DNA from: an uncultured Lachnospiraceae bacterium
GTDB taxonomy: Bacteria; Bacillota; Clostridia; Lachnospirales; Lachnospiraceae
DNA: 64,000 nt
Direction of reading: 5' to 3'
Assembly (NCBI GenBank): GCA_947577185.1
Contig: CANPUE010000003.1
Coordinates: forward strand, 1-64,000
The notes under the pieces are model-generated. The model saw only the letters and a list, made by a program, of their open reading frames with translations. It ran no database searches and had not been told where the DNA came from. Positions 53,009 to 61,346 of this stretch are shown here, one piece after another. Position numbers and translations under genes: made by a program. Numbering within the stretch: position 1 is the first letter of the stretch; every line of letters begins with the position of its first letter.

Positions 53009-54513
53009 ATGCTTTTTAATTCAATTGAATTTCTGCTGTTTTTCCCCATCGTGACGTTTGTTTATTTTATTTTTCCGAAGAAATACCGCTATTTATGGCT
53101 GCTTGCGTCCAGTTACTTTTTTTATATGAGCTGGAATATCAACTATGCATTTTTGCTGTTTGCATCAACACTTATCACTTATACAGCATCCATTGGAATA
53201 GCATGGTGTGGATACAGGGAGCAAAAAATAAGTTCGGGGGGGGTGAAAACAGGCTCAGGAAATGTTTTCTTGCAGGAAGTATTATATGCAATCTGTTGAT
53301 ACTGTTTTTTTTCAAGTATATTGATTTTGCAATTGACAGTATAAATGCGGTATTACGATTTTATTATTTCGATGAGATTTCCTGCAGATTTGACCTTATT
53401 TTGCCTGTAGGCATTTCTTTTTATATTTTTCAGGCATTAGGATATACGATTGATGTATATAGAGGAGACGTGGAAGCAGAAAAAAATTTTTTCCGCTATG
53501 CATTGTTTGTATCCTTTTTTCCGCAGCTTGTTGCTGGTCCGATTGAGCGTTCCAAAAATCTTTTATCACAATTAAAGGAAGTGCATACCTTTTCCTTCGA
53601 AAGAATGAAGGATGGATTGCTGCTAATGCTGTGGGGCTATTTTATGAAACTGGTACTGGCTGACAGAATCGCGATTTTTGTTGATACGGTATATGGCGAT
53701 TTAGACACGTATACAGGATATTATGTATTAATTGCAAGTATTTTATTTGCGTTTCAAATTTACTGCGATTTTGCAGGGTATTCTACAATTGCAATGGGGG
53801 TGTCGGAAATTTTGGGGTTTCGTTTAATGGAGAATTTCAATGCTCCGTATTTCGCACAATCAGCAGCAGAATTTTGGAGACGATGGCATATTTCACTGAG
53901 TACGTGGTTTAAAGACTATTTGTATATCCCGTTGGGAGGGAGCAGAAAGGGAAAGTTAAGAAAATACCTGAATTTGTTCCTCGTATTTCTGGTCAGCGGG
54001 CTATGGCATGGGGCCAGTTGGAATTATATCATATGGGGAGGAATCAATGGTATGTTTCAGATCATGGGAGATCTGGGAAAAAATTTTCGAGATAAAATGC
54101 AAGGCTTATTGGCTCTGGAAAGAAATACATTTAGTCATAAAATATTGAAAATGGTTCTAACGTTTCTGCTGATTGATTTTGCATGGATATTTTTCAGGGC
54201 GCCTGATGGTTCGGATGTATTGAAAGTTCTTTTTAGCATGATAAAACTGGATAATCCATGGATTTTGTTTGATGGTTCTTTGTATCAGGCAGGCTTAACC
54301 CAAAAAGATTATCAATTGATGTGGATTGGAATAGGCATTTTGATTTTAGCTGATCTTTTCAAATATAAAGGAATCTGTATCAGACACCGGATACTCAGAC
54401 AGGAATGGTGGTTTCGCTGGCTGGCAGGACTGGGAAGCGTTCTGTTACTTCTTATTCTGGGGATATACGGTTATGGATATGATGCACGAAACTTTATTTA
54501 CTTCCAGTTTTAG
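53009..54513 (+). CDS. MBOAT O-acyltransferase (AlgI-like), phase-variable (out of frame)
   Basis: With nine G this span encodes a 501-residue membrane-bound O-acyltransferase: SIEFLLFFPIVTFVYFIFPKKYRYLWLL, FFPQLVAGPIERSKNLL, and the catalytic-His segment SGLWHGASWNYIIWGG. The tract at 53236-53243 has eight G, so the frame ends at 53299 after 96 residues: OFF. The ORF track shows the second part as 53095-54513. The family moves acyl groups across the membrane onto glycans together with an SGNH-type partner, here encoded next. Confidence 0.92.
53236..53243 (+). repeat. poly-G tract 8 (G8, OFF; G9 restores)
   Basis: Eight G in the MBOAT gene. One added G gives SSGGGENRLRK and opens the frame to 54513. 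Confidence 0.95.
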
Positions 54514-54525
54514 AGGAGAAAGAAA

Positions 54526-55974
54526 ATGCAAAAGAAACTTTATCATATGCTGTCGTCCATTGTATTTGTATTTGTTTTGGTGTTTCTGATAGATCAGGTA
54601 ACTGATATTTTGTCTTCCAAAGAAAGCATTGAAAAATACCATGATATGAAAGGCGAAAACTTTGATGTGCTTTTTTTTGGAAATTCACACGCCCTGTTGG
54701 GAGTCTACCCAATGGAATTATGGAATGACTTTGGCATAATATCATACAATTGTGCCGGATCGGCCAATATGCTGCCGACAAGCTATTGGATGTTAAAAAA
54801 TGTTTTAAATGAACAGAACCCGAAATTAGTAGTAATAGATGTTTTTATGGTTGGCGGTGACGAAAAAAGAAGAGAGGGCCGTAATGGTGTATATCAGCAG
54901 CATATTTCTTTTGACTGGCAGCCATTGACAAAAGAAAAGTTAGGGATGATGAATTTTTTGATGGATTCAGTCGACGAAAGGATAGAATTCATTGCACCGA
55001 TTACTTTATACCATGACCGCTGGAAAGAACTTGTAAAAAACGATTTTGACTGTTCTTACAATGCAGGAAAGGGAGCGCAGTTTCTATTTACAAGGGCAGC
55101 TCCCGAAAAAATTGAGTCTGCTTTGGAACATGAAATGATTATGGAAGATTCATTGGGAAAAGAATATCTGTGTAAAATGATAGAGGAGTGTCAGAAGAAG
55201 GGAATAGAAGTTTTATTGATACATATTCCATATCCTGATTATGCATGGCACCAACAATGGGGGAATGGAGTCAGACTGATTGCACAACAGTACCATGTGA
55301 ATTATGTAAACATGTTTTACGAAGATACAGGTGTAGATTTTTTTACTGATGTGGGTGATGCAAACAGTCATCTCAATGCATCCGGCGGAAGGAAAGTAAC
55401 GAAATTTTTAGGAAAGTACATACAGGATCATTATGCAATTCCGGACAGAAGAGGCGAAGCACGCTATGATGGCTGGTACGACGACTATCTGCAATATACG
55501 TCTGTAAAATGGGAGACGCTCAGGAATATTAAAGCGGATATGCTTTCCTATTTATCTTTGCTTTATGACGAAAATCTGGATGTCTGCTTATTCTTTAATG
55601 GCGAATCCGAGATGATATATTGGGGTACCCCGCCCAAACTGGTAGAAAACATTGCAACATTGCAGCGGTTTCAGAAAGCAAGTGATGAGAGAATAGACTA
55701 TTTGATGGTTTCCGACAGAGGATGGGGTAACGTAACGGAATATCTTGACACTGAAAATGTCCGTCAACAAAATACGTCTTTTGGAACCATTCAATACACA
55801 AAGCGGGATGAAAATGGCATACGGGGACTTTATATCAATGGAGGAGAAACAAATTATCTACTAAATAATAATGGCACACTTGCAGAAATTGCGGTTGTTG
55901 CTTTTGATAAGAAAACAGGCGAATTGGTTGACTCTGTAAGGTTTAACCGGAATGTGAGCGTGGCTGCACAGTAG
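54526..55974 (+). CDS. SGNH-like partner of the MBOAT acyltransferase
   Basis: A 482-residue protein with one N-terminal membrane anchor (MLSSIVFVFVLVFLIDQVTDIL) and a large outer domain. FFGNSHALLGVYP resembles the SGNH block I (Ser in GNSH), and DANSHLNASGGRK resembles block V with Asp and His, so an esterase/acetyltransferase fold like AlgJ/AlgX is likely. It lies 12 bp after the MBOAT gene; the pair would acetylate the glycan outside the cell. It has no tract, so it is made even when MBOAT is OFF. Confidence 0.7.
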   Translation: MQKKLYHMLSSIVFVFVLVFLIDQVTDILSSKESIEKYHDMKGENFDVLFFGNSHALLGVYPMELWNDFGIISYNCAGSANMLPTSYWMLKNVLNEQNPKLVVIDVFMVGGDEKRREGRNGVYQQHISFDWQPLTKEKLGMMNFLMDSVDERIEFIAPITLYHDRWKELVKNDFDCSYNAGKGAQFLFTRAAPEKIESALEHEMIMEDSLGKEYLCKMIEECQKKGIEVLLIHIPYPDYAWHQQWGNGVRLIAQQYHVNYVNMFYEDTGVDFFTDVGDANSHLNASGGRKVTKFLGKYIQDHYAIPDRRGEARYDGWYDDYLQYTSVKWETLRNIKADMLSYLSLLYDENLDVCLFFNGESEMIYWGTPPKLVENIATLQRFQKASDERIDYLMVSDRGWGNVTEYLDTENVRQQNTSFGTIQYTKRDENGIRGLYINGGETNYLLNNNGTLAEIAVVAFDKKTGELVDSVRFNRNVSVAAQ

Positions 55975-56036
55975 AGGATAATAAGCTCCCGGGAGAAAGA
56001 ACGAATCAAACACTTAACAGATAAGGAAGAAAAAAC

Positions 56037-57035
56037 ATGATCATCACCCAAACCCCCTTCCGCATGTCCTTTTTTGGCGGCGGGACAGATATGGAGAATT
56101 ACTTTAAAGAAAATAACGGCGCGGTTATCTCAACAACGTTTGATAAATACTGTTATGTCAATGTGCGGCATCTGCCCAGATTTTTTAACTATAAAACGGA
56201 ACTCTCTTATTCTCAGATCGAGAGAGTTTCGACAGAAGATGAAATAAGGCACCCATTGATCAAAAACGCAATGCGGATGTTGGACATGCAGGAAATCAGG
56301 CTGACCTATGAGGCGGATCTGCCGGCCCGCTCCGGGCTTGGGACAAGCAGTTCCTTTGCGGTGGGAATCTTAAATGCTTTTTATGCGTTAAAAGGAAAGT
56401 ATGTCGATAAAAGAAAACTTGCAAACGAGGCAATTTATCTGGAACGTGTTTTGTGTGAGGAGGCGGGAGGATGGCAGGATCAGATCGCGGCATCTTTTGG
56501 CGGCTTTAACAGGATTGATTTCAATGCGGAAGGATTTGAGGTTCATCCGGTCATCATATCGCCGGAACGGAAATGCAGACTGAATCACAGCCTGTTACTG
56601 TTTTTTACCGGATTTACCAGATTTTCCGCACAGATACAGAGCGCCAACCAGGCTGGCGATACGGCAGGAAAGAAGCGGTATCTGGACGAAATGTACCAAT
56701 TGGTAAATGAAGCAGAGAAGGTTTTGACAGACAAATATACCGATCTGGATGAGTTCGGCAGGCTGTTGGACTGCTCCTGGAAACTGAAAAAACAGACCGG
56801 GAAAAAAGTCTCGACGGATACGATAGACGAACTTTATCGAAAGGGAATGAAAGCAGGTGCGCTGGGGGGAAAACTCCTTGGAGCAGGGGGCGGCGGATTC
56901 TTGCTTTTTTATGTCACACCGGAACGCCAGGAAGCGGTCAGGAATGCTATGAGTGACTTACTACATATTCCGTTTGTCTTTGAAAACGGCGGCACAAGGG
57001 TGCTCTACTACGCGCCGGAAGCGTATCCTGTGTAA
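56037..57035 (+). CDS. hddA: D-glycero-alpha-D-manno-heptose 7-phosphate kinase (GHMP family)
   Basis: A 332-residue GHMP kinase: TPFRMSFFGGGTDMENYFKENNGAVIS, RSGLGTSSSFAVGILNAFYALKG (ATP loop), CEEAGGWQDQIAASFGG and KLLGAGGGGFLLFY. This is the HddA pattern. It phosphorylates C1 of heptose 7-phosphate in the alpha configuration, step two of GDP-heptose synthesis. The other enzymes (hddC-gmhB fusion, gmhA) are at 58477 and 59762, separated by an Rpn-type gene. AAGGAAG precedes the ATG. Confidence 0.92.
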   Translation: MIITQTPFRMSFFGGGTDMENYFKENNGAVISTTFDKYCYVNVRHLPRFFNYKTELSYSQIERVSTEDEIRHPLIKNAMRMLDMQEIRLTYEADLPARSGLGTSSSFAVGILNAFYALKGKYVDKRKLANEAIYLERVLCEEAGGWQDQIAASFGGFNRIDFNAEGFEVHPVIISPERKCRLNHSLLLFFTGFTRFSAQIQSANQAGDTAGKKRYLDEMYQLVNEAEKVLTDKYTDLDEFGRLLDCSWKLKKQTGKKVSTDTIDELYRKGMKAGALGGKLLGAGGGGFLLFYVTPERQEAVRNAMSDLLHIPFVFENGGTRVLYYAPEAYPV

Positions 57036-57193
57036 CGTGCCATGCCGGTGCCGGAACCTGCAGGATGGCAGATGACAATCGTTTTTTCAGGTGAACAGGG
57101 ACCTTGACAAGTTCATACTTTTAATCAGGATTTTGTGCCTGCTTTGGGCGTCCAACAGGAAAGACAGAAAATCATAATTCCATAAAAATTTAA

Positions 57194-57222
57194 TTGACAA
57201 ATCATATGATATCCGTTATGCT
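57194..57222 (+). promoter_or_regulatory. promoter of the Rpn-type gene
   Basis: TTGACA (57194-57199), 17 bp and TATGCT (57217-57222). The long gap 57036-57375 otherwise shows two small hairpins (GTGCG/CGCAC near 57250 and GACAG/CTGTC near 57270) in the leader and no gene. Confidence 0.6.
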
Positions 57223-57375
57223 ATAGTCATCAGAAAAATTCTAAGCGGGTGCGTTTCGCACATCCGGACAGTTTCTGTCAGATTTTCCAGGTAACAATTG
57301 AATATGGCGGGAAACTGGGAGTGAATACGCAAAAGAGGCATATCGGAATCCTGCCGGAACATGGGAGGATGAAGT

Positions 57376-58275
57376 ATGCAGGACACAAAAAGATTCTTTT
57401 TTAAATTGTACAAATGGGTCGGAAGAAAGCGGGTACGTCGTGAGATTAAGGACAGGCTTTTTCGGTTTTTGTTTGAGAAGGATAAAGAAGCATTGTTACA
57501 ATTATATAATGCCCTGAATGGGACGGAGTATCACGATGTGGGTATGCTGCAGGCATTCACGATTGAAAGTGCGGTTTATGCAGCAATGAAAAATGATCTT
57601 GCTTTCGTGATCACGGGAACGATGAATCTGTATGAGCACCAGAGTACTTATAATCCCAATATGCCGGTACGTTTTCTGATCTATCTGGCGGAGGAATATC
57701 AAAAGCTGATTGAGCAGGCAGAAACCAGTCTGTATGGAACGAAAAGGATCAGTCTGCCGACACCGCAGTGCGTGGTCTTCTACAACGGAGAGAAGGAGAT
57801 GCCGGAAGAACAGGTGTTAAGGCTCTCTGATGCCTTTGAGAACAAAAAGCAGAGGGCGGATGTGGAACTGACAGTCCATATGTACAATATCAATTATGGA
57901 CATAATCAGGAGCTGTTAAAGAAATGCAGGATGCTGAGAGAGTATGCGGAATTTGTGGACACAGTCAGAGCCTATCTTGCAGAAGGAATAGAAAGACAGC
58001 AGGCTTTGAACGAGGCAATCGATTATTGCATTGAGCATGGTATTTTATCAGAAATTCTAAGAAAATATAAAGCGGAGGTGCTGGGGATGCTGTTAGAAGA
58101 ATTTGATGTTGATAAGTATGAGAGAACGTTAAAAAATGAAGGCAGAGAAGAGGGGGAGGAACGCCTCAGTCAGCTGACCATTATGCTGTTAAGGCAGAAC
58201 CGCATCGACGATGTGGAGCGTATGGCATCGGACGCAGCATACAGAAAGCGCCTGTTCCGGGAGTTTGACCTGTAG
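57376..58275 (+). CDS. Rpn-family PD-(D/E)XK nuclease-like protein
   Basis: A 299-residue protein of the Rpn/transposase-like nuclease group: VRREIKDRLFRFLFEKDKEALLQLYNALNGTEY, ITGTMNLYEHQSTYNPNMPVRFLIYLAEEY (the Glu-x-Gln-like core), PTPQCVVFYNGE and a helical tail with many Glu. These proteins promote recombination or act in defence and multiply in Clostridia. It has its own promoter and terminator and sits within the heptose group, as though it were inserted there. GGAGGATG precedes the start. Confidence 0.85.
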   Translation: MQDTKRFFFKLYKWVGRKRVRREIKDRLFRFLFEKDKEALLQLYNALNGTEYHDVGMLQAFTIESAVYAAMKNDLAFVITGTMNLYEHQSTYNPNMPVRFLIYLAEEYQKLIEQAETSLYGTKRISLPTPQCVVFYNGEKEMPEEQVLRLSDAFENKKQRADVELTVHMYNINYGHNQELLKKCRMLREYAEFVDTVRAYLAEGIERQQALNEAIDYCIEHGILSEILRKYKAEVLGMLLEEFDVDKYERTLKNEGREEGEERLSQLTIMLLRQNRIDDVERMASDAAYRKRLFREFDL

Positions 58276-58321
58276 ACCGGCATGGGCTGGAACAGAGTAA
58301 CGAAATATCGAGAAAATTAAG

Positions 58322-58372
58322 AATCCTGATAGAAAGTAGGAACGATTAAGTGCTTTCTTTCAGGATTTTTTA
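58322..58372 (+). terminator. terminator of the Rpn-type gene
   Basis: AATCCTGA and TCAGGATT with an inner GAAAG/CTTTC pairing form a long stem followed by a T-run (58366-58371). Confidence 0.75.
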
Positions 58373-58396
58373 TTGTATTGAAAATGGGAACGGTTT

Positions 58397-58406
58397 GAAA
58401 CGTTTC
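58397..58406. promoter_or_regulatory. GAAACGTTTC palindrome before hddC-gmhB
   Basis: A perfect 10-bp palindrome 71 bp before the start. It resembles LacI/CcpA-type half-sites but does not fit the full cre consensus. The factor is unknown. Confidence 0.35.
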
Positions 58407-58476
58407 GAGAAAAATCCGGTACGTTATTAAGATATAACTGAGATACCGGAAAAGGGAAAGGCAGGTTGGAAGAAAG

Positions 58477-59748
58477 ATGAAAACAGTAATCATGGCCGGA
58501 GGCAGGGGAACGAGAATTGCATCCATTAACGCAGAAGTTCCAAAACCAATGATCAGGGTATGCGGGAAACCGATTCTCGAATATCAGATTGAATGTCTGA
58601 AAAAGCAGAATTTAACAGAAATTATTCTGGTGATCGGCCATCTTGGAAATGTAATAGAGGAATATTTTGGAACAGGTGCGCAGTATGGTGTGAAGATTGA
58701 ATATATTAAGGAGAAGGAACCGCTTGGAACTGCAGGAGCCTTATATCATCTAAAAGAGATGATAACAGAGGATTTCGTCCTGATAAACGGTGATATCATG
58801 TTTGATATTAATTTTTCCAGGTTGTTTCATGCTCATCAAAAGAATCATTGTCTGGCAACGATATTCACGCATCCAAACAGCCACCCTTACGACAGCGGCG
58901 TTATCGTTGCCGACAGGAGCGGATGCGTTACAGAGTGGATGACAAAAGAGGAAGAGCGGAAATGGTATCGGAACAGGGTAAATGCGGGTATTCATGTCTT
59001 ATCCGCCGAATTGTTAAACCGGTTTGAAGTTCTGCAAAAAAGAGATCTGGACCGCGACCTCTTAAAGCCTTTAATTGCTGAGAAACAGCTGTTTGTTTAT
59101 GACTCCCCTGAATATGTGAAAGATATGGGAACGCCGGAGCGGTTTTATGCGGTTGAAAAAGACATAAAGACCGGGCTTGTTCAAAGAAGAAACTTATCTG
59201 TGGAGCAGAGAGCAATTTTTCTGGACAGGGACGGGACAATCAATCAGTACGTGGGTTTTCTCAAACAGATAGATGATCTTGTTTTGCTGGACGGTGCGGC
59301 GGAGGCTGTTAAAATGATCAATCAAAGCGGATATCTCGCGATTGTTATCACCAACCAGCCCGTAATTGCAAGGGGAGAAGTTTCATGGGAAGAACTGGCG
59401 CGGATCCATAATAAAATGGAAACGCTGTTAGGGGAAAAGGGCGCTTATCTTGATGATATTTTCTGCTGTCCGCACCATCCTGATCGCGGATATGCGGGGG
59501 AAAGAGCGGAATATAAAACAGCATGTGAATGCAGGAAACCCAGGCCGGGATTATTATTGCAGGCCGCTGAGAAATATAATATCGATCTGCATAATTCCTG
59601 GATGATAGGCGACAGCATCACTGATATACAGGCCGGGAAAAGGGCCGGATGCAGGACAGCATATCTTGGGCAGCCGGAGGAAGCAGACAGCGGTACGCCA
59701 GCTTATAGCAGCCTTTTGGCATGCGTGACCGATCTATTGAGCACATAG
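58477..59748 (+). CDS. fused heptose-1-phosphate guanylyltransferase and heptose bisphosphate phosphatase
   Basis: A 423-residue bifunctional enzyme. Residues 1-~235 are a nucleotidyltransferase (MKTVIMAGGRGTRI, PKPMIRVCGKPILEYQI, VLINGDIMFDINF), the HddC part. Residues ~245-423 are a HAD phosphatase (FLDRDGTIN, VITNQPVIARG, the zinc loop CCPHHP...CECRKP, MIGDSITDI), the GmhB part. It would remove the C7 phosphate and then join GTP to the C1 phosphate to give GDP-heptose. Two steps on one chain suggest channelling. The gene lies 13 bp before gmhA. Confidence 0.92.
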   Translation: MKTVIMAGGRGTRIASINAEVPKPMIRVCGKPILEYQIECLKKQNLTEIILVIGHLGNVIEEYFGTGAQYGVKIEYIKEKEPLGTAGALYHLKEMITEDFVLINGDIMFDINFSRLFHAHQKNHCLATIFTHPNSHPYDSGVIVADRSGCVTEWMTKEEERKWYRNRVNAGIHVLSAELLNRFEVLQKRDLDRDLLKPLIAEKQLFVYDSPEYVKDMGTPERFYAVEKDIKTGLVQRRNLSVEQRAIFLDRDGTINQYVGFLKQIDDLVLLDGAAEAVKMINQSGYLAIVITNQPVIARGEVSWEELARIHNKMETLLGEKGAYLDDIFCCPHHPDRGYAGERAEYKTACECRKPRPGLLLQAAEKYNIDLHNSWMIGDSITDIQAGKRAGCRTAYLGQPEEADSGTPAYSSLLACVTDLLST

Positions 59749-59761
59749 GAGAAAATGTCAT

Positions 59762-60466
59762 ATGTCAGAATATTATTTAGAAGATTTGATGAAACGATAT
59801 CCGATGCTGATGCCGTGCAGAGAAGCCATTTCTGCATCGTATAAAATGCTGACAGAATGTTTTGCAAAAGGAGGGAAGCTGCTGATCGCCGGAAATGGAG
59901 GAAGTGCGGCAGATGCAGATCATATTACAGGGGAACTGATGAAAGGCTTTGTCCTGCCAAGAAAAGTGGATGAACAGATGAGCCGGAAATTAAAGGAAAT
60001 TGATGTGCTGAAAGGAATGGAACTGTCAGAAAAATTACAAAAGGCGCTTCCGGTTATTTCATTATGCAATCATAACAGCCTGAATACCGCTTTTTTAAAC
60101 GATGTGGATGGAAAGCTGTGTTTTGCACAGCAGGTATATGGATATGGTACAGAAGGGGATGTGTTGTTTGCCATAACGACCTCCGGTAACTCCGAGAACA
60201 TTTTATATGCCGCCATTACGGCAAAAGCGGAAGGAATGACTGTCGTAGGACTGACAGGAAGAGGCGGGGGAAAGCTTTCAGCTATTGCGGATCTGATGAT
60301 CGCTGTGGATGAAACAGAGACATATAAGGTTCAGGAACTGCACCTGCCGATCTATCATTGTCTGTGCCTGATGGTGGAAGAGAGGATGTTTGGTCAGGGA
60401 AAGACTGTAATTCATGATTCGGAACAGTTTGATGTGCCGAACATGATTCATGATGCAGAAGATTAG
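59762..60466 (+). CDS. gmhA: sedoheptulose 7-phosphate isomerase
   Basis: A 234-residue SIS-domain protein. AGNGGSAADADHITGELMKGF holds the substrate Ser and the catalytic Glu, TTSGNSENILYA is the second phosphate loop and VQELHLPIYHCLCLMVEE carries the catalytic His. It converts sedoheptulose 7-phosphate to D-glycero-D-manno-heptose 7-phosphate, the first step of the pathway finished by the fusion enzyme just upstream and hddA. An insert (about 62-90) is typical of the longer GmhA type. Confidence 0.92.
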   Translation: MSEYYLEDLMKRYPMLMPCREAISASYKMLTECFAKGGKLLIAGNGGSAADADHITGELMKGFVLPRKVDEQMSRKLKEIDVLKGMELSEKLQKALPVISLCNHNSLNTAFLNDVDGKLCFAQQVYGYGTEGDVLFAITTSGNSENILYAAITAKAEGMTVVGLTGRGGGKLSAIADLMIAVDETETYKVQELHLPIYHCLCLMVEERMFGQGKTVIHDSEQFDVPNMIHDAED

Positions 60467-60703
60467 AGTGATTTGAAGGAAGTCATCAAGACAAAAACAA
60501 ACACAGAGTGAGAAACAGCCTTCCAGGCCGCAGATTTTCACAATAGAAAAATGTATAATTAAATTTTTTATTGCAATTTGTGATATATCCGGAAACAACA
60601 ATTCGTTGTGTGATAACATTTTGTAACAACACAGAATGAATGTTGAGATGCCCGCAGGAAGCCAGACAGGACGATTTGACAAAGCGGGCAGACGGGTATC
60701 ATT

Positions 60704-61051
60704 ATGAAAACGTTGAACATGATTTTAAGAGAATTAAGGGAAGATCATGACATTAAGCAGGAGACAATCGCCAAATATCTCAATATATCCCAGCAGACTT
60801 ATTCTAATTACGAGAACGGCCAGCGGCAGATCCCTGTCACAGTTGTAAAAGAACTTGCCAGATTCTATAAAGTCAGCACAGATTATCTGCTGCGCCCCGA
60901 TCTTTCCTACCCCGGAAGCCTTGATATGAATGCCGCTTATATTGACGGTATCACGATGCATGAGGTGGTGTTCCACATGCAGACGCTGAATGCTACCGGA
61001 CGTAAGGCGCTTGTATGCTATATCCGCTTTCTCCATCAGGAAAATAAATGA
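60704..61051 (+). CDS. Xre-family transcriptional regulator
   Basis: A 115-residue protein with an N-terminal helix-turn-helix (MILRELREDHDIKQETIAKYLNISQQTYSNYENGQRQIP, residues 5-45) and a short helical tail (MHEVVFHMQTLNATGRKALVCYIRFLHQ). It resembles the start of the regulator at 32583. The ribosome site is weak. Upstream, 60467-60703 holds only AT-rich sequence with a GTTGT/ACAAC inverted repeat near 60605-60630. Targets are unknown; the glycan locus next door is possible. Confidence 0.82.
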   Translation: MKTLNMILRELREDHDIKQETIAKYLNISQQTYSNYENGQRQIPVTVVKELARFYKVSTDYLLRPDLSYPGSLDMNAAYIDGITMHEVVFHMQTLNATGRKALVCYIRFLHQENK

Positions 61052-61069
61052 GTGCAGGATGAAAAAAGA

Positions 61070-61202
61070 GTTACTGTTCACACAGGACTTGGCATTTACT
61101 GCTAAGTCCGTACGAAAACGTATCTATTGCAAGCAAAAATCCATTTGTGAAGCAAATTTTGCATGGATTTTTACCTGTTACTGGAACGGAGTGAACAGTA
61201 AC
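61070..61202. repeat. 133-bp palindromic element with nested hairpins
   Basis: GTTACTGTTCAC (61070-61081) and GTGAACAGTAAC (61191-61202) are perfect 12-bp inverted ends. Inside are two more perfect pairs, GGACTT/AAGTCC (61085-61109) and AAAAATCCAT/ATGGATTTTT (61135-61172). The layout suggests a miniature mobile or repeat element, or a structured RNA. No second copy was noticed in the window. Confidence 0.6.
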
Positions 61203-61346
61203 GAAAAAGACCCTGCAGGGCGCGTACGGGAATGCCTCATGCTTGAAAGCGTGCGGACAATCTGATAAAATAGATTGAAAAATCATGCCGATGAGAGAAA
61301 GGCATGGTTATTAGATTGTAAACAGAATACGGTGTCAGCAGGAGGC

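Noticed and set aside
37407-54513. Frame disruptions as simple sequencing errors
   Set aside because: Homopolymer errors are possible at any one site, but eight G runs confined to one glycan locus, three of them in frame, argue for a real repeat system; raw reads are still needed.
56864-56869. G6 run in hddA as a phase switch
   Set aside because: Below the length of the other tracts and part of the conserved GHMP glycine motif.
58397-58406. GAAACGTTTC as a CcpA cre site
   Set aside because: It does not fit the 14-base cre consensus; kept only as an unnamed palindrome.
60990-61265. 91-residue plus-strand ORF across the palindromic element
   Set aside because: It begins inside the Xre gene and runs through the inverted repeats; composition is not protein-like.
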